The notes: generated by a model not told the origin, from the letters alone. A stretch of DNA of 64,000 nucleotides from Skermanella rosea (GCF_016806835.2 NZ_CP086111.1:1595001-1659000), one strand, 5' to 3'. Counted from the stretch's first letter, positions 8,518-17,608 are shown. A program made the numbers and translations.

Positions 8518-9471
8518 ATGACTCCCCCGTTCAATCCCTTCCAAATCGACTGGAACGACTGCACCTTCTCCCAGTGGGATGCCTTGCTGGCCCGGTGCAA
8601 GCGCCCGACGCTGCTCCAGTCCTGGCAATATGCCCTGGCGCTTGCCAAAACCGAGGGTTGGAAGGCCGATTTCGGCATCATCCGCTTCGAGAACAAGCCG
8701 GTCGGCCTCGTCCAGGTGCAGACCAGGCGCTGGCTGCCGTTCCTGACCACTTGCAGGATCTATCGCGGGCCCCTCTGGATCTATGACGAGATCCCGGGAG
8801 AGATGCTGAAGCTGGTCCTGCGCATGATCCGGGACCGCTATCATCTGCTGCGCGGCCGTCCTCTGGTCTTCCATCCCGAAATGATCGACGGCGAGGCTGC
8901 GCGGAAGCGCCTCGCGGACACCGGCTTCTATCGGAAGGAGGAGGGGTACGAGTCGGTCTGGCTCGACCTCGCGCCCGAACCCGACGCCCTGAGGGCCGGG
9001 CTGGACCGCAAGTGGCGCAACAAGCTCCATCAGGCGGAGCGCAGCGGGCTCACCGTCGAGGTCGACACGTCGGCCGTCCATTTCGACTGGCTGATGGAAC
9101 ATTACCTGCAGGACAAGATGGCGCGGAACTACCGCGGGCCGTCGCCCGCCTTCCTGCGCGTCCTGCATAACCTCTCGGCTGAAACGGCGCCGCCGGTGCT
9201 GCTTCGGGCGGTTCATCAGGGCAGGCCGGTCGCCGGCGTGCTGCTTGTGCGGCATGGTGCCGCGGCCACCTATCAGGTCGGCTGGAATGGGGAGGAGGGA
9301 CGCGGCCTGCGCGCCCATCACCTGCTGCTGTGGCAGTCGGCGCTGTGGCTGAGGGCCCAGGGCCATACCGGCTTCGACCTCGGCGGCATCAACGATACGA
9401 CGCCGGGGATCGCCCGGTTCAAGATCGGCATGGGCGGCCAGCCGTTCCGCCTCGTCGGCGGATACGTCTGA
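8518..9471 (+). CDS. FemX/BioF2-like GNAT acyltransferase
   Basis: A 317-residue cytoplasmic protein of the FemAB/FemX (lipid II:glycine glycyltransferase-like, Acetyltransf_6) group. Two GNAT-like halves are seen: an N-terminal half (FSQWDALL..LQSWQYALALA.. with RIYRGPLW) and a C-terminal half (RKWRNKLHQAERSGL, then FDLGGIND, TPGIARFKIGMGG). These last motifs are typical for the group. In Gram-negatives such proteins join exopolysaccharide or lipid modification, not peptide bridges, so the substrate is unknown. It stands alone, 54 nt after the oxidase subunit and convergent with ndk. ATG 8518 follows no strong ribosome site, so the start is moderately sure. Confidence 0.75.
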   Translation: MTPPFNPFQIDWNDCTFSQWDALLARCKRPTLLQSWQYALALAKTEGWKADFGIIRFENKPVGLVQVQTRRWLPFLTTCRIYRGPLWIYDEIPGEMLKLVLRMIRDRYHLLRGRPLVFHPEMIDGEAARKRLADTGFYRKEEGYESVWLDLAPEPDALRAGLDRKWRNKLHQAERSGLTVEVDTSAVHFDWLMEHYLQDKMARNYRGPSPAFLRVLHNLSAETAPPVLLRAVHQGRPVAGVLLVRHGAAATYQVGWNGEEGRGLRAHHLLLWQSALWLRAQGHTGFDLGGINDTTPGIARFKIGMGGQPFRLVGGYV

Positions 9472-9508
9472 CCGTCCCGATACCGTCAGTTCCCGATCAG
9501 GACCCGTA

Positions 9509-9931
9509 TCAGGGAACGATTTCGCTCTTGCTGAAGAAGAACTTGATCTCGCGGGCGGCGTTCTCCGGGCTGTCCGAGCCGTGGACCGAGTTGGCCTCGA
9601 TCGACTCGGCGAAGTCCTTGCGGATCGTGCCGGGGGCGGCGTTCGCCGGGTTGGTGGCACCCATGATGTCGCGGTTGCGCTGGACGGCGTTGTCGCCTTC
9701 CAGGACCTGGACCACCACAGGACCCGAAATCATGAAGTCGACCAGCTCGCCGAAGAACGAGCGCTCGGCATGGACCTCGTAGAACTTTTCCGCCTGTTCC
9801 TTGGTCAGGCGGATGCGCTTCTGCGCGACGATCCGCAGCCCGGCTTCCTCGAAGCGGGCATTGATCTTGCCCGTAAGGTTCCGGCGGGTCGCGTCCGGCT
9901 TGATGATGGACAAGGTCCGTTCGACGGCCAT
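9509..9931 (-). CDS. ndk: Nucleoside diphosphate kinase
   Basis: Balances NTP pools by moving the gamma-phosphate between nucleotides through a phospho-histidine. The 140-residue length and sequence are standard: IIKPDA at the start, catalytic H117 in NSVHGSDS, and a C-terminal [12 protein letters not shown] 9931 follows AGGAG (9941-9945 on the minus strand). A good promoter lies just upstream. It is monocistronic, convergent with the FemX-like gene and divergent from the ABC-F gene. Confidence 0.98.
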   Translation of the reverse strand: MAVERTLSIIKPDATRRNLTGKINARFEEAGLRIVAQKRIRLTKEQAEKFYEVHAERSFFGELVDFMISGPVVVQVLEGDNAVQRNRDIMGATNPANAAPGTIRKDFAESIEANSVHGSDSPENAAREIKFFFSKSEIVP

Positions 9932-9969
9932 GTTGGAAGGCTCCTGTGTGCTCTCGCAAAATTCGCGGC

Positions 9970-9999
9970 GTTATATACGCGCATCGACCGGGTTAGCAA
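9970..9999 (-). promoter_or_regulatory. Candidate ndk promoter
   Basis: Reading the minus strand, TTGCTA (9999-9994), an 18-nt spacer and TATAAC (9975-9970) form a good sigma-70-like promoter. Transcription would start near 9963, about 32 nt before the ndk ATG at 9931. Confidence 0.55.
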
Positions 10000-10106
10000 C
10001 GGGGCTTTTTCAACGGACCCTTCCGGCGCCCCTTTCGGCACCATCGCGATTTCCGTTTCCAGTCCCTTCAAAACCGCCCGTCCGCCATGCTATCACCAGC
10101 CCCGGC

Positions 10107-11999
10107 ATGCTTCACATCAACGATCTGATTTTCCGCTTCGGCGGGCGTGTGATCTTCGACCACGCCACCGTCGCCATTCCCAAGGGCCATCGCGTCGCGC
10201 TGGTCGGCCGCAACGGCACGGGCAAGACGACCCTGCTGCGCCTGATCGCCGGCCAGATGGCCCCGGACGGCGGGTCCATCACCATGCCCGCGGAGACCCG
10301 CCTCGGCATCGTCGCCCAGGAGGCGCCGAGCAGCGACGTCAGCCTGATCGACACGGTGCTTGCCGCCGACGTCGAGCGCACGGCCCTGCTGGCGGAGGCG
10401 GAGACCGCCCGCGACCCGCACCGCATCGGCGAGATCCACACGCGCCTGGCCGACATCCATGCCCACTCGGCCCCAGCCCGCGCCGCCCAGATCCTGTCGG
10501 GCCTGGGCTTCGACGCGGAGGCGCAGACCCGGCCGTGCAGCGACTTCTCCGGCGGCTGGCGGATGCGCGTGGCGCTGGCCGGCGTGCTGTTCGCCCAGCC
10601 GGAACTGCTGCTGCTGGACGAACCGACCAACCACCTGGACCTCGAAGCGACGATCTGGCTGGAGAACTACCTGCGGAACTACCCGCACACGATCCTGCTG
10701 GTCAGCCACGACCGCGAGCTTCTGAACAAGGTGCCGACCACCACGGTCCACCTGGACCAGGGCAAGCTGGTCTCCTACGCCGGCGGGTACGACCAGTTCG
10801 AGCGGACCCGGCGCGCCAACCTGGAGCGGCTGGCCGCCAACCAGGCGAAGCAGATCGCCCAGCGCAAGCATATCCAGTCCTACATCGACCGATTCCGCTA
10901 CAAGGCGTCCAAGGCGCGGCAGGCCCAGAGCCGCATCAAGATGCTGGAGCGGATGGAACCCATCATCAGCATCGTCGAGGACCATACCGTCAGTTTCGAC
11001 TTCCCGTCGCCCGAGCCCCTGGCACCGCCGCTGATCCAGCTCGAGGACGTCGATGTCGGCTATGACGGCAAGCCGATCCTGCGCGGGCTGGACCTGCGCA
11101 TCGACCTGGACGACCGGATCGCGCTGCTGGGTGCCAACGGCAACGGCAAATCGACCCTGGTCAAGCTGCTGGCCAGCCGCCTCGCCCCGATGAAGGGCGA
11201 GATGCGGAAATCCGGCAAGCTGAAGATCGGCTATTTCGCCCAGCACCAGGCCGAGGAGCTGGACCTGAACCTGACCGCGGTTGCCCAGGCGCGGCTGTGG
11301 ATGAAGGACGTGGTCGACGAAAAGGTCCGCGCCCATCTCGGCCGCTTCGGCTTTCCCCAGCAGAAGGCCGACACCCAGATCGCCAAGCTGTCGGGGGGCG
11401 AGAAGGCCCGCCTCCTGTTCGCCCTGATGACCCGCGACGCGCCCCACGTCCTGATGCTCGACGAGCCGACGAACCACCTGGACATCGACAGCCGCGAGGC
11501 GCTGATCCAGGCGATCAACGGCTTCGAGGGGGCGGTGATCCTGATCAGCCACGACCCCCACCTGATCGAGCTGACCGCCGACCGGCTATGGCTGGTCGAC
11601 GGCGGAGCCTGCCGGTCCTACGACGGCGACCTGGAGGACTACCGCAAGCTCCTGCTGGAGAGGAGCCGGGCCGACCGCTCGGACGGGAGCGACCGCGACG
11701 CCGGGCCCAGCAAGAAGGACCAGCGGCGCGCCGCCGCCGAATTGCGGGCAGCCCTGGCGCCGCTCAAGCGCAAGGCGGACGATGCCGAGAAGCTGATCGC
11801 CAAGCTGACCCGCGAGCGGCAGGCGCTGGAAACCAAGCTGGCCGACCCCGCCCTCTACAGCGGCCCGGCGGACAAGGTGACCAAGCTCCAGATCGACCTG
11901 GGCGAGGTGCAGAAAAAGCTCGGCGCCGCCGAGGACACCTGGATGGAGGCGCTGGAGGCGCTCGAAGCCGCCGAGTCGGAGGCGGCCGGCGCCGCCTGA
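10107..11999 (+). CDS. ABC-F family ATPase (YheS/Uup-like)
   Basis: A soluble protein of 630 residues with two ABC ATPase domains and no membrane segments, the ABC-F layout; such proteins act on the ribosome. Domain 1 has Walker A GRNGTGKTT (about 33-41) and FSGGWRMR before LLLDEPTNHLD; domain 2 has GANGNGKST, LSGGEKAR and LMLDEPTNHLD. The linker contains the arm and P-site tRNA-interacting region (about 230-300), and a charged coiled-coil C-terminal domain runs from about 540 to 625. Overall it is nearest to YheS. ATG 10107 gives the conserved start MLHINDL; the upstream frame is ndk antisense. Confidence 0.92.
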   Translation: MLHINDLIFRFGGRVIFDHATVAIPKGHRVALVGRNGTGKTTLLRLIAGQMAPDGGSITMPAETRLGIVAQEAPSSDVSLIDTVLAADVERTALLAEAETARDPHRIGEIHTRLADIHAHSAPARAAQILSGLGFDAEAQTRPCSDFSGGWRMRVALAGVLFAQPELLLLDEPTNHLDLEATIWLENYLRNYPHTILLVSHDRELLNKVPTTTVHLDQGKLVSYAGGYDQFERTRRANLERLAANQAKQIAQRKHIQSYIDRFRYKASKARQAQSRIKMLERMEPIISIVEDHTVSFDFPSPEPLAPPLIQLEDVDVGYDGKPILRGLDLRIDLDDRIALLGANGNGKSTLVKLLASRLAPMKGEMRKSGKLKIGYFAQHQAEELDLNLTAVAQARLWMKDVVDEKVRAHLGRFGFPQQKADTQIAKLSGGEKARLLFALMTRDAPHVLMLDEPTNHLDIDSREALIQAINGFEGAVILISHDPHLIELTADRLWLVDGGACRSYDGDLEDYRKLLLERSRADRSDGSDRDAGPSKKDQRRAAAELRAALAPLKRKADDAEKLIAKLTRERQALETKLADPALYSGPADKVTKLQIDLGEVQKKLGAAEDTWMEALEALEAAESEAAGAA

Positions 12000-12008
12000 G
12001 CGCGCCGG

Positions 12009-12788
12009 TCAGTCCTTGGCCGGCGTCCTGGCCAGCAGGACGTCGGCCAGCTCGGCGGGCAGGGCGCCGACCAGCCAACTCATGAAGTATGTCGGGAACG
12101 GGAAGGCGATGCGGGCGCGGTCGCGCTCCAATCCGCGCCGGATGATCCGCGCGGCCCGGTCGGCATCCATCAGGAACGGCATCGGAAAGCGGTTGCGGTC
12201 GGTGATCCGGCTGCGCACGAAGCCGGGGCAGATCACCGAGACCTCAATGCCGTTCGGCCGCAGGGCCAGCCGGAGCGACTCGCCGTAGCTTCTCACCGCC
12301 GCCTTGCTGGCGCAGTAGGCCGGAGCCCCGGGATAGCCGTGGAATCCGGCGAGCGAGCTGACCAGCCCCAGCTGGCCGCGTCCGCGTTCCACCATCGGGC
12401 CGATCAGCGGGTGGATGGTGTTCAGCACGCCGTCCAGGTTGACCGAGAAGATGCGCCGGGCCTGCTCCTCGCTCTCGCCGCTGCCCCGCTTTCCGTCACC
12501 GCCGCCGGTCCCGCCGCTGATCCCGGCATTGGCGATGCACAGGTCGATCGGCGACACGGCGTCGACCCCGGACAGCCACTGCCGCATGCCCTCGCGGTCG
12601 GTCACGTCGATAACCGCCGCCCGGACATCGGCCCCGCGCGCGGAGCAGCGGGCCGCCACCTCGTCCAGCCGGGTCCGGTCGCGCCCGGTCAGAACCAGCA
12701 CCGTCGCGGGACCGGCATAGGCTTCGGCCAGGGCTTCGCCGATGCCGCTGGAGGCGCCGGTGATCAGGATCGTACGGGGATCGCGCAT
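12009..12788 (-). CDS. Short-chain dehydrogenase/reductase
   Basis: A 259-residue classical SDR that would use NAD(P)(H). The cofactor motif TGASSGIG (10-17), the NAG block (ANAGISGG), the catalytic Ser region (GLVSSLAG) and YCASK are all present. The substrate cannot be read; the C-terminal hydrophobic patch (FPTYFMSWLVGALP) is common in membrane-associated SDRs acting on lipids. ATG 12788 lies just before MRDPRTILITG. Its stop is 9 nt from the convergent ABC-F stop. It is divergent from yicC. Confidence 0.85.
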   Translation of the reverse strand: MRDPRTILITGASSGIGEALAEAYAGPATVLVLTGRDRTRLDEVAARCSARGADVRAAVIDVTDREGMRQWLSGVDAVSPIDLCIANAGISGGTGGGDGKRGSGESEEQARRIFSVNLDGVLNTIHPLIGPMVERGRGQLGLVSSLAGFHGYPGAPAYCASKAAVRSYGESLRLALRPNGIEVSVICPGFVRSRITDRNRFPMPFLMDADRAARIIRRGLERDRARIAFPFPTYFMSWLVGALPAELADVLLARTPAKD

Positions 12789-12832
12789 GACGTGTTTCCG
12801 GGCGTCGGGATCGGAGCGGAGGCCGGTGTCGC

Positions 12833-12861
12833 TTGTTGTCAAGGGACGCGAGGGGTATAAC
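12833..12861 (+). promoter_or_regulatory. Candidate yicC-gmk promoter
   Basis: TTGTTG (12833-12838), a 17-nt spacer and TATAAC (12856-12861) make a good sigma-70-like promoter. Transcription would start near 12868, about 26 nt before the yicC TTG codon. Confidence 0.5.
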
Positions 12862-12893
12862 GGCGGCCACCCAACGGTACTAGCGAGGCAGCG

Positions 12894-13787
12894 TTGAGCG
12901 CTCAACAACAAGTCGCCAGCATGACTGGTTTCGCCCGGGCCGAAGGGCGCGACCAGGGTTATGCCTGGACCTTCGAGATCAAGAGCGTCAACAGCAGGAA
13001 CCTCGATCTCCGCTGCCGGCTGGCACCGGGCTTCGACGCGCTGGAGCCGGTCGCCCGGACCGCCGTTCCCCAGCGGGTGCGCCGCGGCAGCGTCAACGTG
13101 TCCCTGGCGGTCACGCGGACTGCCGCGCCGAACCAGATCCGGATCAACCGCGAACTTCTTGACCAACTCATCGCCCTCGCAGCCGAACTCGGCGGGACGA
13201 CGGAGAAGCCGCGGCTGGACGCGCTGCTCGCGGTGCGGGGCGTGGTCGAAACGGTCGAGGACGCCGATTTCGGCGACGACCGCGAGCGACTCGAAGCGGC
13301 GATGGCAGCGACCCTCCAACAGGCGCTCGACAGCCTGGGCGCGGTCCGGCTGGCGGAAGGGACCCGCCTGGTCGAGGTGCTCAACCAGCACCTGAACGAG
13401 ATCGCCCGGTTGACCGACCAGGCCTCCGCCTGCGCGGCGCTCCAGCCGGACGCGCTCCGGCAGAAGCTGCGCGGGCAGGTCGCCGCCCTGCTGGACGCGG
13501 TGCCCAGCCTGACCGAGGAGCGGCTGGCTCAGGAAGCGGCACTCCTGATCACCCGAGCCGACGTGCGCGAGGAACTGGACCGCCTGCGCGCCCATGTCGC
13601 CGCCGCGCGCGACATGCTGGCCAAGGGCGGCGCGATCGGCCGGCAGCTGGATTTCCTGTGCCAGGAGTTCAACCGGGAAGCCAACACCCTGTGCTCCAAG
13701 TCGTCCGACGTGGAGCTGACCCGCACCGGCCTCGCCCTGAAGGCCGCCATCGAACAGTTGCGTGAGCAGGCACAGAACATCGAATGA
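12894..13787 (+). CDS. yicC: YicC-family endoribonuclease
   Basis: A 297-residue YicC protein. The family has endoribonuclease activity on small RNAs in E. coli and B. subtilis homologues. The N-terminal SMTGFARAEG and EIKSVNSRNLD blocks, and the C-terminal GRQLDFLCQEFNREANTLCSK signature parts, are diagnostic. The start is TTG 12894, 5 nt after GAGG (12885-12888), giving MSAQQQVASMTGF; ATG 12921 would trim the protein to MTGF, which many homologues use, so both are possible. Its stop overlaps the gmk start by ATGA. yicC-gmk is a conserved pair. Confidence 0.93.
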   Translation: MSAQQQVASMTGFARAEGRDQGYAWTFEIKSVNSRNLDLRCRLAPGFDALEPVARTAVPQRVRRGSVNVSLAVTRTAAPNQIRINRELLDQLIALAAELGGTTEKPRLDALLAVRGVVETVEDADFGDDRERLEAAMAATLQQALDSLGAVRLAEGTRLVEVLNQHLNEIARLTDQASACAALQPDALRQKLRGQVAALLDAVPSLTEERLAQEAALLITRADVREELDRLRAHVAAARDMLAKGGAIGRQLDFLCQEFNREANTLCSKSSDVELTRTGLALKAAIEQLREQAQNIE

Positions 13788-14455
13788 CCGTACCCATGGA
13801 CATGCAGCCAGCCGGACCCGGCCCGGCCAAGATTGGACGCCGCGGGCTGATGCTGGTGCTGTCGTCGCCGTCGGGCGCCGGCAAAACCACGATCGCGCGC
13901 CGCATGCTTCAGCGCAACAGCAGCCTGACCATGTCGGTATCGGTCACCACCCGCCCGATGCGACCGGGGGAGGTCGACGGGGTCGACTATCACTTCATCG
14001 ATCGCGAGAGGTTCGAGCAGATGGTCGCCGAGCGCCAGCTGCTGGAACACGCGCGGGTCTTCGGAAACTACTACGGAACACCGAAGGAGCCGGTCGAGCA
14101 GGCGCTCGCCAAGGGGCGGGAGATCCTGTTCGACATCGACTGGCAGGGCACGCAGCAGCTCGCCGAGAATGCCCGCGACGATCTGGTCAGCGTCTTCGTC
14201 CTGCCGCCGTCCGCGAAGGAACTGGAGCGCCGGCTGTATGCGCGCGCCCAGGACAGCGCCGAGGTGATCGCCGGCCGCATGGCCAAGGCGTCGGACGAGA
14301 TGAGCCATTATTTCGACTACGACTACGTGATCGTCAATTACGACATCGAGTCCAGCGTTCATCAGGTGCAGACCATCCTCGAGGCCGAGCGTCTCAAGCG
14401 GCGGCGCCAAGTCGGCTTGGCCGACTTCGTCCGGCAACTCCAGGACGGCCTCTGA
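13784..14455 (+). CDS. gmk: Guanylate kinase
   Basis: Phosphorylates GMP to GDP with ATP. The 223-residue protein has the P-loop SSPSGAGKTT (about 27-36), the GMP-binding SVTTRPMRPGEVDGVDYHF block and the lid region, then IDWQGTQQL. It is slightly longer than the 205-210 usual because of about 20 extra N-terminal residues. The ATGA overlap with yicC fixes the start, though an internal start before RRGLMLVLSS would give a standard length. Convergent with rsmA 12 nt downstream. Confidence 0.97.
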   Translation: MTVPMDMQPAGPGPAKIGRRGLMLVLSSPSGAGKTTIARRMLQRNSSLTMSVSVTTRPMRPGEVDGVDYHFIDRERFEQMVAERQLLEHARVFGNYYGTPKEPVEQALAKGREILFDIDWQGTQQLAENARDDLVSVFVLPPSAKELERRLYARAQDSAEVIAGRMAKASDEMSHYFDYDYVIVNYDIESSVHQVQTILEAERLKRRRQVGLADFVRQLQDGL

Positions 14456-14467
14456 GGATTTTGCGAC

Positions 14468-15304
14468 TTAGCGCTCTCCGCGTTGCCGGTAGGCCCGCGC
14501 CAGGGCGGCGAAGCCGGCGACGGGGATTTCCTCCGCACGTTGGGTCGGCACCAGCCCTGCCTCCTCGATCAGCGCCTCGGCATCTCCCAGAGGTCTCAGG
14601 CTCGCCCGCAGCATCTTGCGGCGTTGGCCGAAGGCGGCGGCGGTCACCGCTTCCATCGCCTCGAACTCGGCGGGTTCCGGGGCCTGCCTCGGGACGAGCT
14701 GCACGACCGTCGATTCGATCTTCGGCGGCGGCGTGAAGGCCCGGGCGGGCAGATTGAACAGCGGACGCACCTCCGCCCGCCACTGGGCGATCACCGACAA
14801 CCTGCCATAGGTCTTGCCGCCGGGTTTCGCCGCCAAGCGGTCGGCGACCTCGCGCTGGAACATCAGCGTCAGGCTGCGGAACCGCTCGATCCGGCGCAGC
14901 CAGCCGATCAGCAGCGGCGTCGCGACATTATAGGGCAGGTTGGCGACGATGGCCCGCGGGGCGGGGGCCAGGACCTCGACGTCGGCTTCCAGCGCGTCGC
15001 CCTCGACCAGCCGAAGCCGTCCCTCCGCCGCCTCCACCAGGTCGGCCAGCGCGGTGATGCAGCGGGCGTCGCGCTCGATCGCGACGACCGCGGCGGCATC
15101 CGTGTTCAGCAGGGCCCGGGTCAGTCCTCCGGGGCCGGGGCCGACCTCGACCACCGTGACGCCGGCCAGGTCGCCGGCCGCCCGGGCGATCCGTCCCGTC
15201 AGGTTCAGGTCGAGCAGAAAGTTCTGTCCCAGCGCCTTGCGGGCCCCCAGGTCGAAGCGCGCTATGACGTCGCGGAGCGGCGGGAGGTCGTCGATTCGGC
15301 TCAT
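14468..15304 (-). CDS. rsmA: 16S rRNA (A1518/A1519) dimethyltransferase
   Basis: KsgA/RsmA dimethylates two adjacent adenosines in helix 45 of 16S rRNA during 30S maturation. The 278-residue protein shows GQNFLLD, the SAM motif VEVGPGPGGLT, acidic residue in AIERD, and the catalytic NLPYNV. The C-terminal FGQRRKMLRASL block is typical. ATG 15304 overlaps the pdxA stop (ATGA). It is the last gene of the lptF-lptG-surA-pdxA-rsmA run. Confidence 0.97.
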   Translation of the reverse strand: MSRIDDLPPLRDVIARFDLGARKALGQNFLLDLNLTGRIARAAGDLAGVTVVEVGPGPGGLTRALLNTDAAAVVAIERDARCITALADLVEAAEGRLRLVEGDALEADVEVLAPAPRAIVANLPYNVATPLLIGWLRRIERFRSLTLMFQREVADRLAAKPGGKTYGRLSVIAQWRAEVRPLFNLPARAFTPPPKIESTVVQLVPRQAPEPAEFEAMEAVTAAAFGQRRKMLRASLRPLGDAEALIEEAGLVPTQRAEEIPVAGFAALARAYRQRGER

Positions 15305-16338
15305 CTCCCGCGGCGCTCTGGAACGTACCGCCGGGCGGCGCGGTAGCCCGCCATCTCCACGGCCGTCTTCAGCGCCGCGATCAGGCTCGCCGGGTCGGCT
15401 TTGCCGGTGCCGGCGATGTCCAGGGCCGTGCCGTGGTCCGGCGACGTCCGCACGAAGGGCAGGCCCAGCGTGATGTTCACCCCGGTGTCGAAATCCACCG
15501 TCTTCAGCGGGATCAGCGCCTGGTCGTGGTACATGCAGAGCACCGCGTCGTACCGCCTGCGGGCGGCGGCGTGGAACAGCGTGTCGGCCGGGAGCGGGCC
15601 GATCACGTCGTACCCCTCGCGCTTCAGGACGGTCGCTGCCGGCGTGATGATCTCGATCTCCTCGGTGCCCAAGGTGCCGTTTTCGCCGGCATGGGGGTTG
15701 AGCGCCGCGAGGGCAAGGCGGGGCTCCTCGATCCCGAAGTCCGCGCTCAGCGCGGCGGCCGTCACGCGGGCGCACTGCACGATGCCCTGGGTGGTCAGGG
15801 CGTCGATCGCGTCGCGTAGCGGCAGGTGGATCGTCACCGGGACGACCCGCAGGCCGCCGCCCGCCAGCATCATCACCGGCTCGGTCACCATCCCGGCCAG
15901 GGCGGCCAGGTACTCGGTATGGCCGGGATAGCCGAAGCCGGCCTGGTACAGCGCGCTCTTCTGGATGGGGTTGGTCACCATGGCCGAGCAGGCGCCGGCC
16001 TGGACCAGCATGACCGCGCGCTCGATGCTGGCGAGGACGGCGGCGCCGTTCTCCGGGTCGGGCTTTCCCGGTACCACCGCATGGTCCAGCGGGACGGGCA
16101 GGATCGGAAGCGCATGGTCGAACGCGGCGACCGCTTCCGCCGGATCTCCCACCCGGGCGACCGGGACCTGCAGGCCGACGAGGCGGCCGAGCGCCTCTAT
16201 CCGGGCGGGATCGTCCAGCAGCACGAACGCCGGAACCGACCGATCCCGCCTCGCCGCCCAGGCCATCAGCGCCAGTTCGCCGCCGATGCCCGACGGCTCG
16301 CCCATGGTCAGGGCGAGCGGCGCGCCGCCGGCGCCCAT
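15301..16338 (-). CDS. pdxA: 4-hydroxythreonine-4-phosphate dehydrogenase
   Basis: NAD-dependent oxidation and decarboxylation of 4-phosphohydroxy-L-threonine in pyridoxal phosphate synthesis (DXP-dependent route). The 345-residue protein begins LALTMGEPSGIG and has TNPIQKSALYQAGFGYPGHTEY-type substrate and metal-binding sequence, LNPHAGENG and MYHDQALIPLK, each with family histidines. The ATG (16338) shares one base with the surA stop, and its own stop overlaps rsmA, so the three genes are translationally coupled. This order is strongly conserved. Confidence 0.97.
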   Translation of the reverse strand: MGAGGAPLALTMGEPSGIGGELALMAWAARRDRSVPAFVLLDDPARIEALGRLVGLQVPVARVGDPAEAVAAFDHALPILPVPLDHAVVPGKPDPENGAAVLASIERAVMLVQAGACSAMVTNPIQKSALYQAGFGYPGHTEYLAALAGMVTEPVMMLAGGGLRVVPVTIHLPLRDAIDALTTQGIVQCARVTAAALSADFGIEEPRLALAALNPHAGENGTLGTEEIEIITPAATVLKREGYDVIGPLPADTLFHAAARRRYDAVLCMYHDQALIPLKTVDFDTGVNITLGLPFVRTSPDHGTALDIAGTGKADPASLIAALKTAVEMAGYRAARRYVPERRGR

Positions 16339-17516
16339 CAGACGCGCAGGTCCACGAAGGCCGACATGCGCAGGTCGCGCAGGAGCCTGCGCTGCAGCAT
16401 GTCGAGGCGGTCCTGGCCCAGGGCTCCCAGGATCTGGTCGCGCGGCGGCAGCACCGTGCCCGTGGTGCGCTGTTCGCGCAGTAGCAGGATATGGTAGCCG
16501 GTCAGGCTGCGGATCGGGCGAGAGACTTGGCCGGGGCGCAGGTCGCGGAGGGTGGTGTCGAGCTCCTCCGGAAGCTGGCCCTGCTGGACCCAGCCCAGGT
16601 CGCCGCCGTTGGTGGCGCCGGCCGATTGCGAGAACTGCCGCGCCACGGCGGGGAAGCTGGCGCCCTGGCCGATCTGCTCGACCAGCCGGTCGGCCAGGCG
16701 CCGGACCTCCTCCTCCCGCTCGGGCGAGTCGACGGCCAGGTAGATCTCGGCGGCCAGGTACTCGGGCTTCCCGGCGTTGGCCTCGATGCGGCGGAGCACC
16801 GCGTCGATCTCCTCCTCGCCGATTTCGATGCTGGGCCTCAGGCGGCGCTGGACCAGCTTGCCCCAGCCTATGGTGGCCCGGATCTGGCTTTCCAGGGCGC
16901 TCCGCGGCACGCCCTGGCTGGAGAGCATCTTCTCCAGCTGGTCCCGCTTCATCTGGTTCTGCTCGGCGACCCGGCCGAAGGCGTCGTCGATCTCCTTGTC
17001 GGTCACGGAGATGTTGGCCCGTGCCGCTTCCTGCATCTGCAGCCGCTCGTCGATCAGGCTGCGCAGCACCTGGGGGGTCAGCCGCTGGCGGACCTCGGCG
17101 GTGCCGGGCAGGCCGGAGGAGACCAGTGCCAGCTGCAGCCGGGCCGAGAGATCGGACATCGAGATGATGTCGTCGTTCACCACGGCGGCGATTCCCTCCA
17201 CCGAACGGGGTGGTGGCGGAGCGATGGCGGCAGGCTCGGCGGGGCGCGACTGCTGGGCGGGTGCCGCCGGGCGTGGTGCTGCCTGCGGGGCGGCCCGCGG
17301 CGCCGTCTGCTGGGGAGCCGTCTGCTGGGGAGCCGTCTGCTGCGGCGCCGGACGCGGCTGCGGTTGCTGCTGGCCGCCCTGGGGAACGGTCTGCGGCGTG
17401 GCGAACTGGGCGGCCGCCGGAAGAGTTCCCATGATGCCGGCCGAAGCGATCAAGGCCGCGGTGAAGACTGCGGCGCTCCAGCTCTGTCGTATGCGGCGGC
17501 TGATCGGGTAAAGCAT
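16338..17516 (-). CDS. surA: SurA-like periplasmic peptidyl-prolyl isomerase
   Basis: Periplasmic chaperone and prolyl isomerase that escorts outer-membrane proteins. The 392-residue protein has a signal peptide (about 1-37, cleavage after LPAAA), a Pro/Gln/Ala-rich linker (about 40-90), a SurA_N chaperone domain (from SVEGIAAVVNDDIISMSDL) and one parvulin domain (about 225-345; QFSQSAGATNGGDLGW, IRSLTGYHILLL). E. coli SurA has two parvulin domains; one is common in alphaproteobacteria. ATG 17516 is chosen for the signal peptide, but GTG 17528 or TTG 17543 are possible and no clear ribosome site distinguishes them. It is followed by pdxA and preceded by lptG with no lptD. Confidence 0.9.
   Translation of the reverse strand: MLYPISRRIRQSWSAAVFTAALIASAGIMGTLPAAAQFATPQTVPQGGQQQPQPRPAPQQTAPQQTAPQQTAPRAAPQAAPRPAAPAQQSRPAEPAAIAPPPPRSVEGIAAVVNDDIISMSDLSARLQLALVSSGLPGTAEVRQRLTPQVLRSLIDERLQMQEAARANISVTDKEIDDAFGRVAEQNQMKRDQLEKMLSSQGVPRSALESQIRATIGWGKLVQRRLRPSIEIGEEEIDAVLRRIEANAGKPEYLAAEIYLAVDSPEREEEVRRLADRLVEQIGQGASFPAVARQFSQSAGATNGGDLGWVQQGQLPEELDTTLRDLRPGQVSRPIRSLTGYHILLLREQRTTGTVLPPRDQILGALGQDRLDMLQRRLLRDLRMSAFVDLRV
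17302..17346 (-). repeat. 15-nt tandem repeat in surA linker
   Basis: Two exact and one partial copy of a 15-nt unit (17302-17316, 17317-17331, 17332-17346) encode repeated TAPQQ in the SurA linker. The copies are in frame and adjacent, so length can change by slippage. They are coding, not CRISPR. Confidence 0.85.
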
Positions 17517-17547
17517 GAATCTATGCACTTTCGGCCCTTTCAATGCT

Positions 17548-17598
17548 TTGGGCGGTCACGGGTTCGAATACGGGTCGGAAGCGAGCGCTTGGGCGGTC
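17548..17598. repeat. Direct repeat in the lptG-surA gap
   Basis: TTGGGCGGTC occurs at 17548-17557 and again at 17589-17598 in the 92-nt gap between lptG and surA. On the minus strand the segment also contains a 16-codon ORF (17606-17556) that starts just after the lptG stop. It may be a scar where lptD has been lost; this is inference. Confidence 0.45.
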
Positions 17599-17608
17599 GT
17601 CGGCATGG

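Noticed and set aside
17302-17346. Short tandem repeats that could suggest a CRISPR or VNTR
   Set aside because: They are 15-nt in-frame coding repeats with no spacers.
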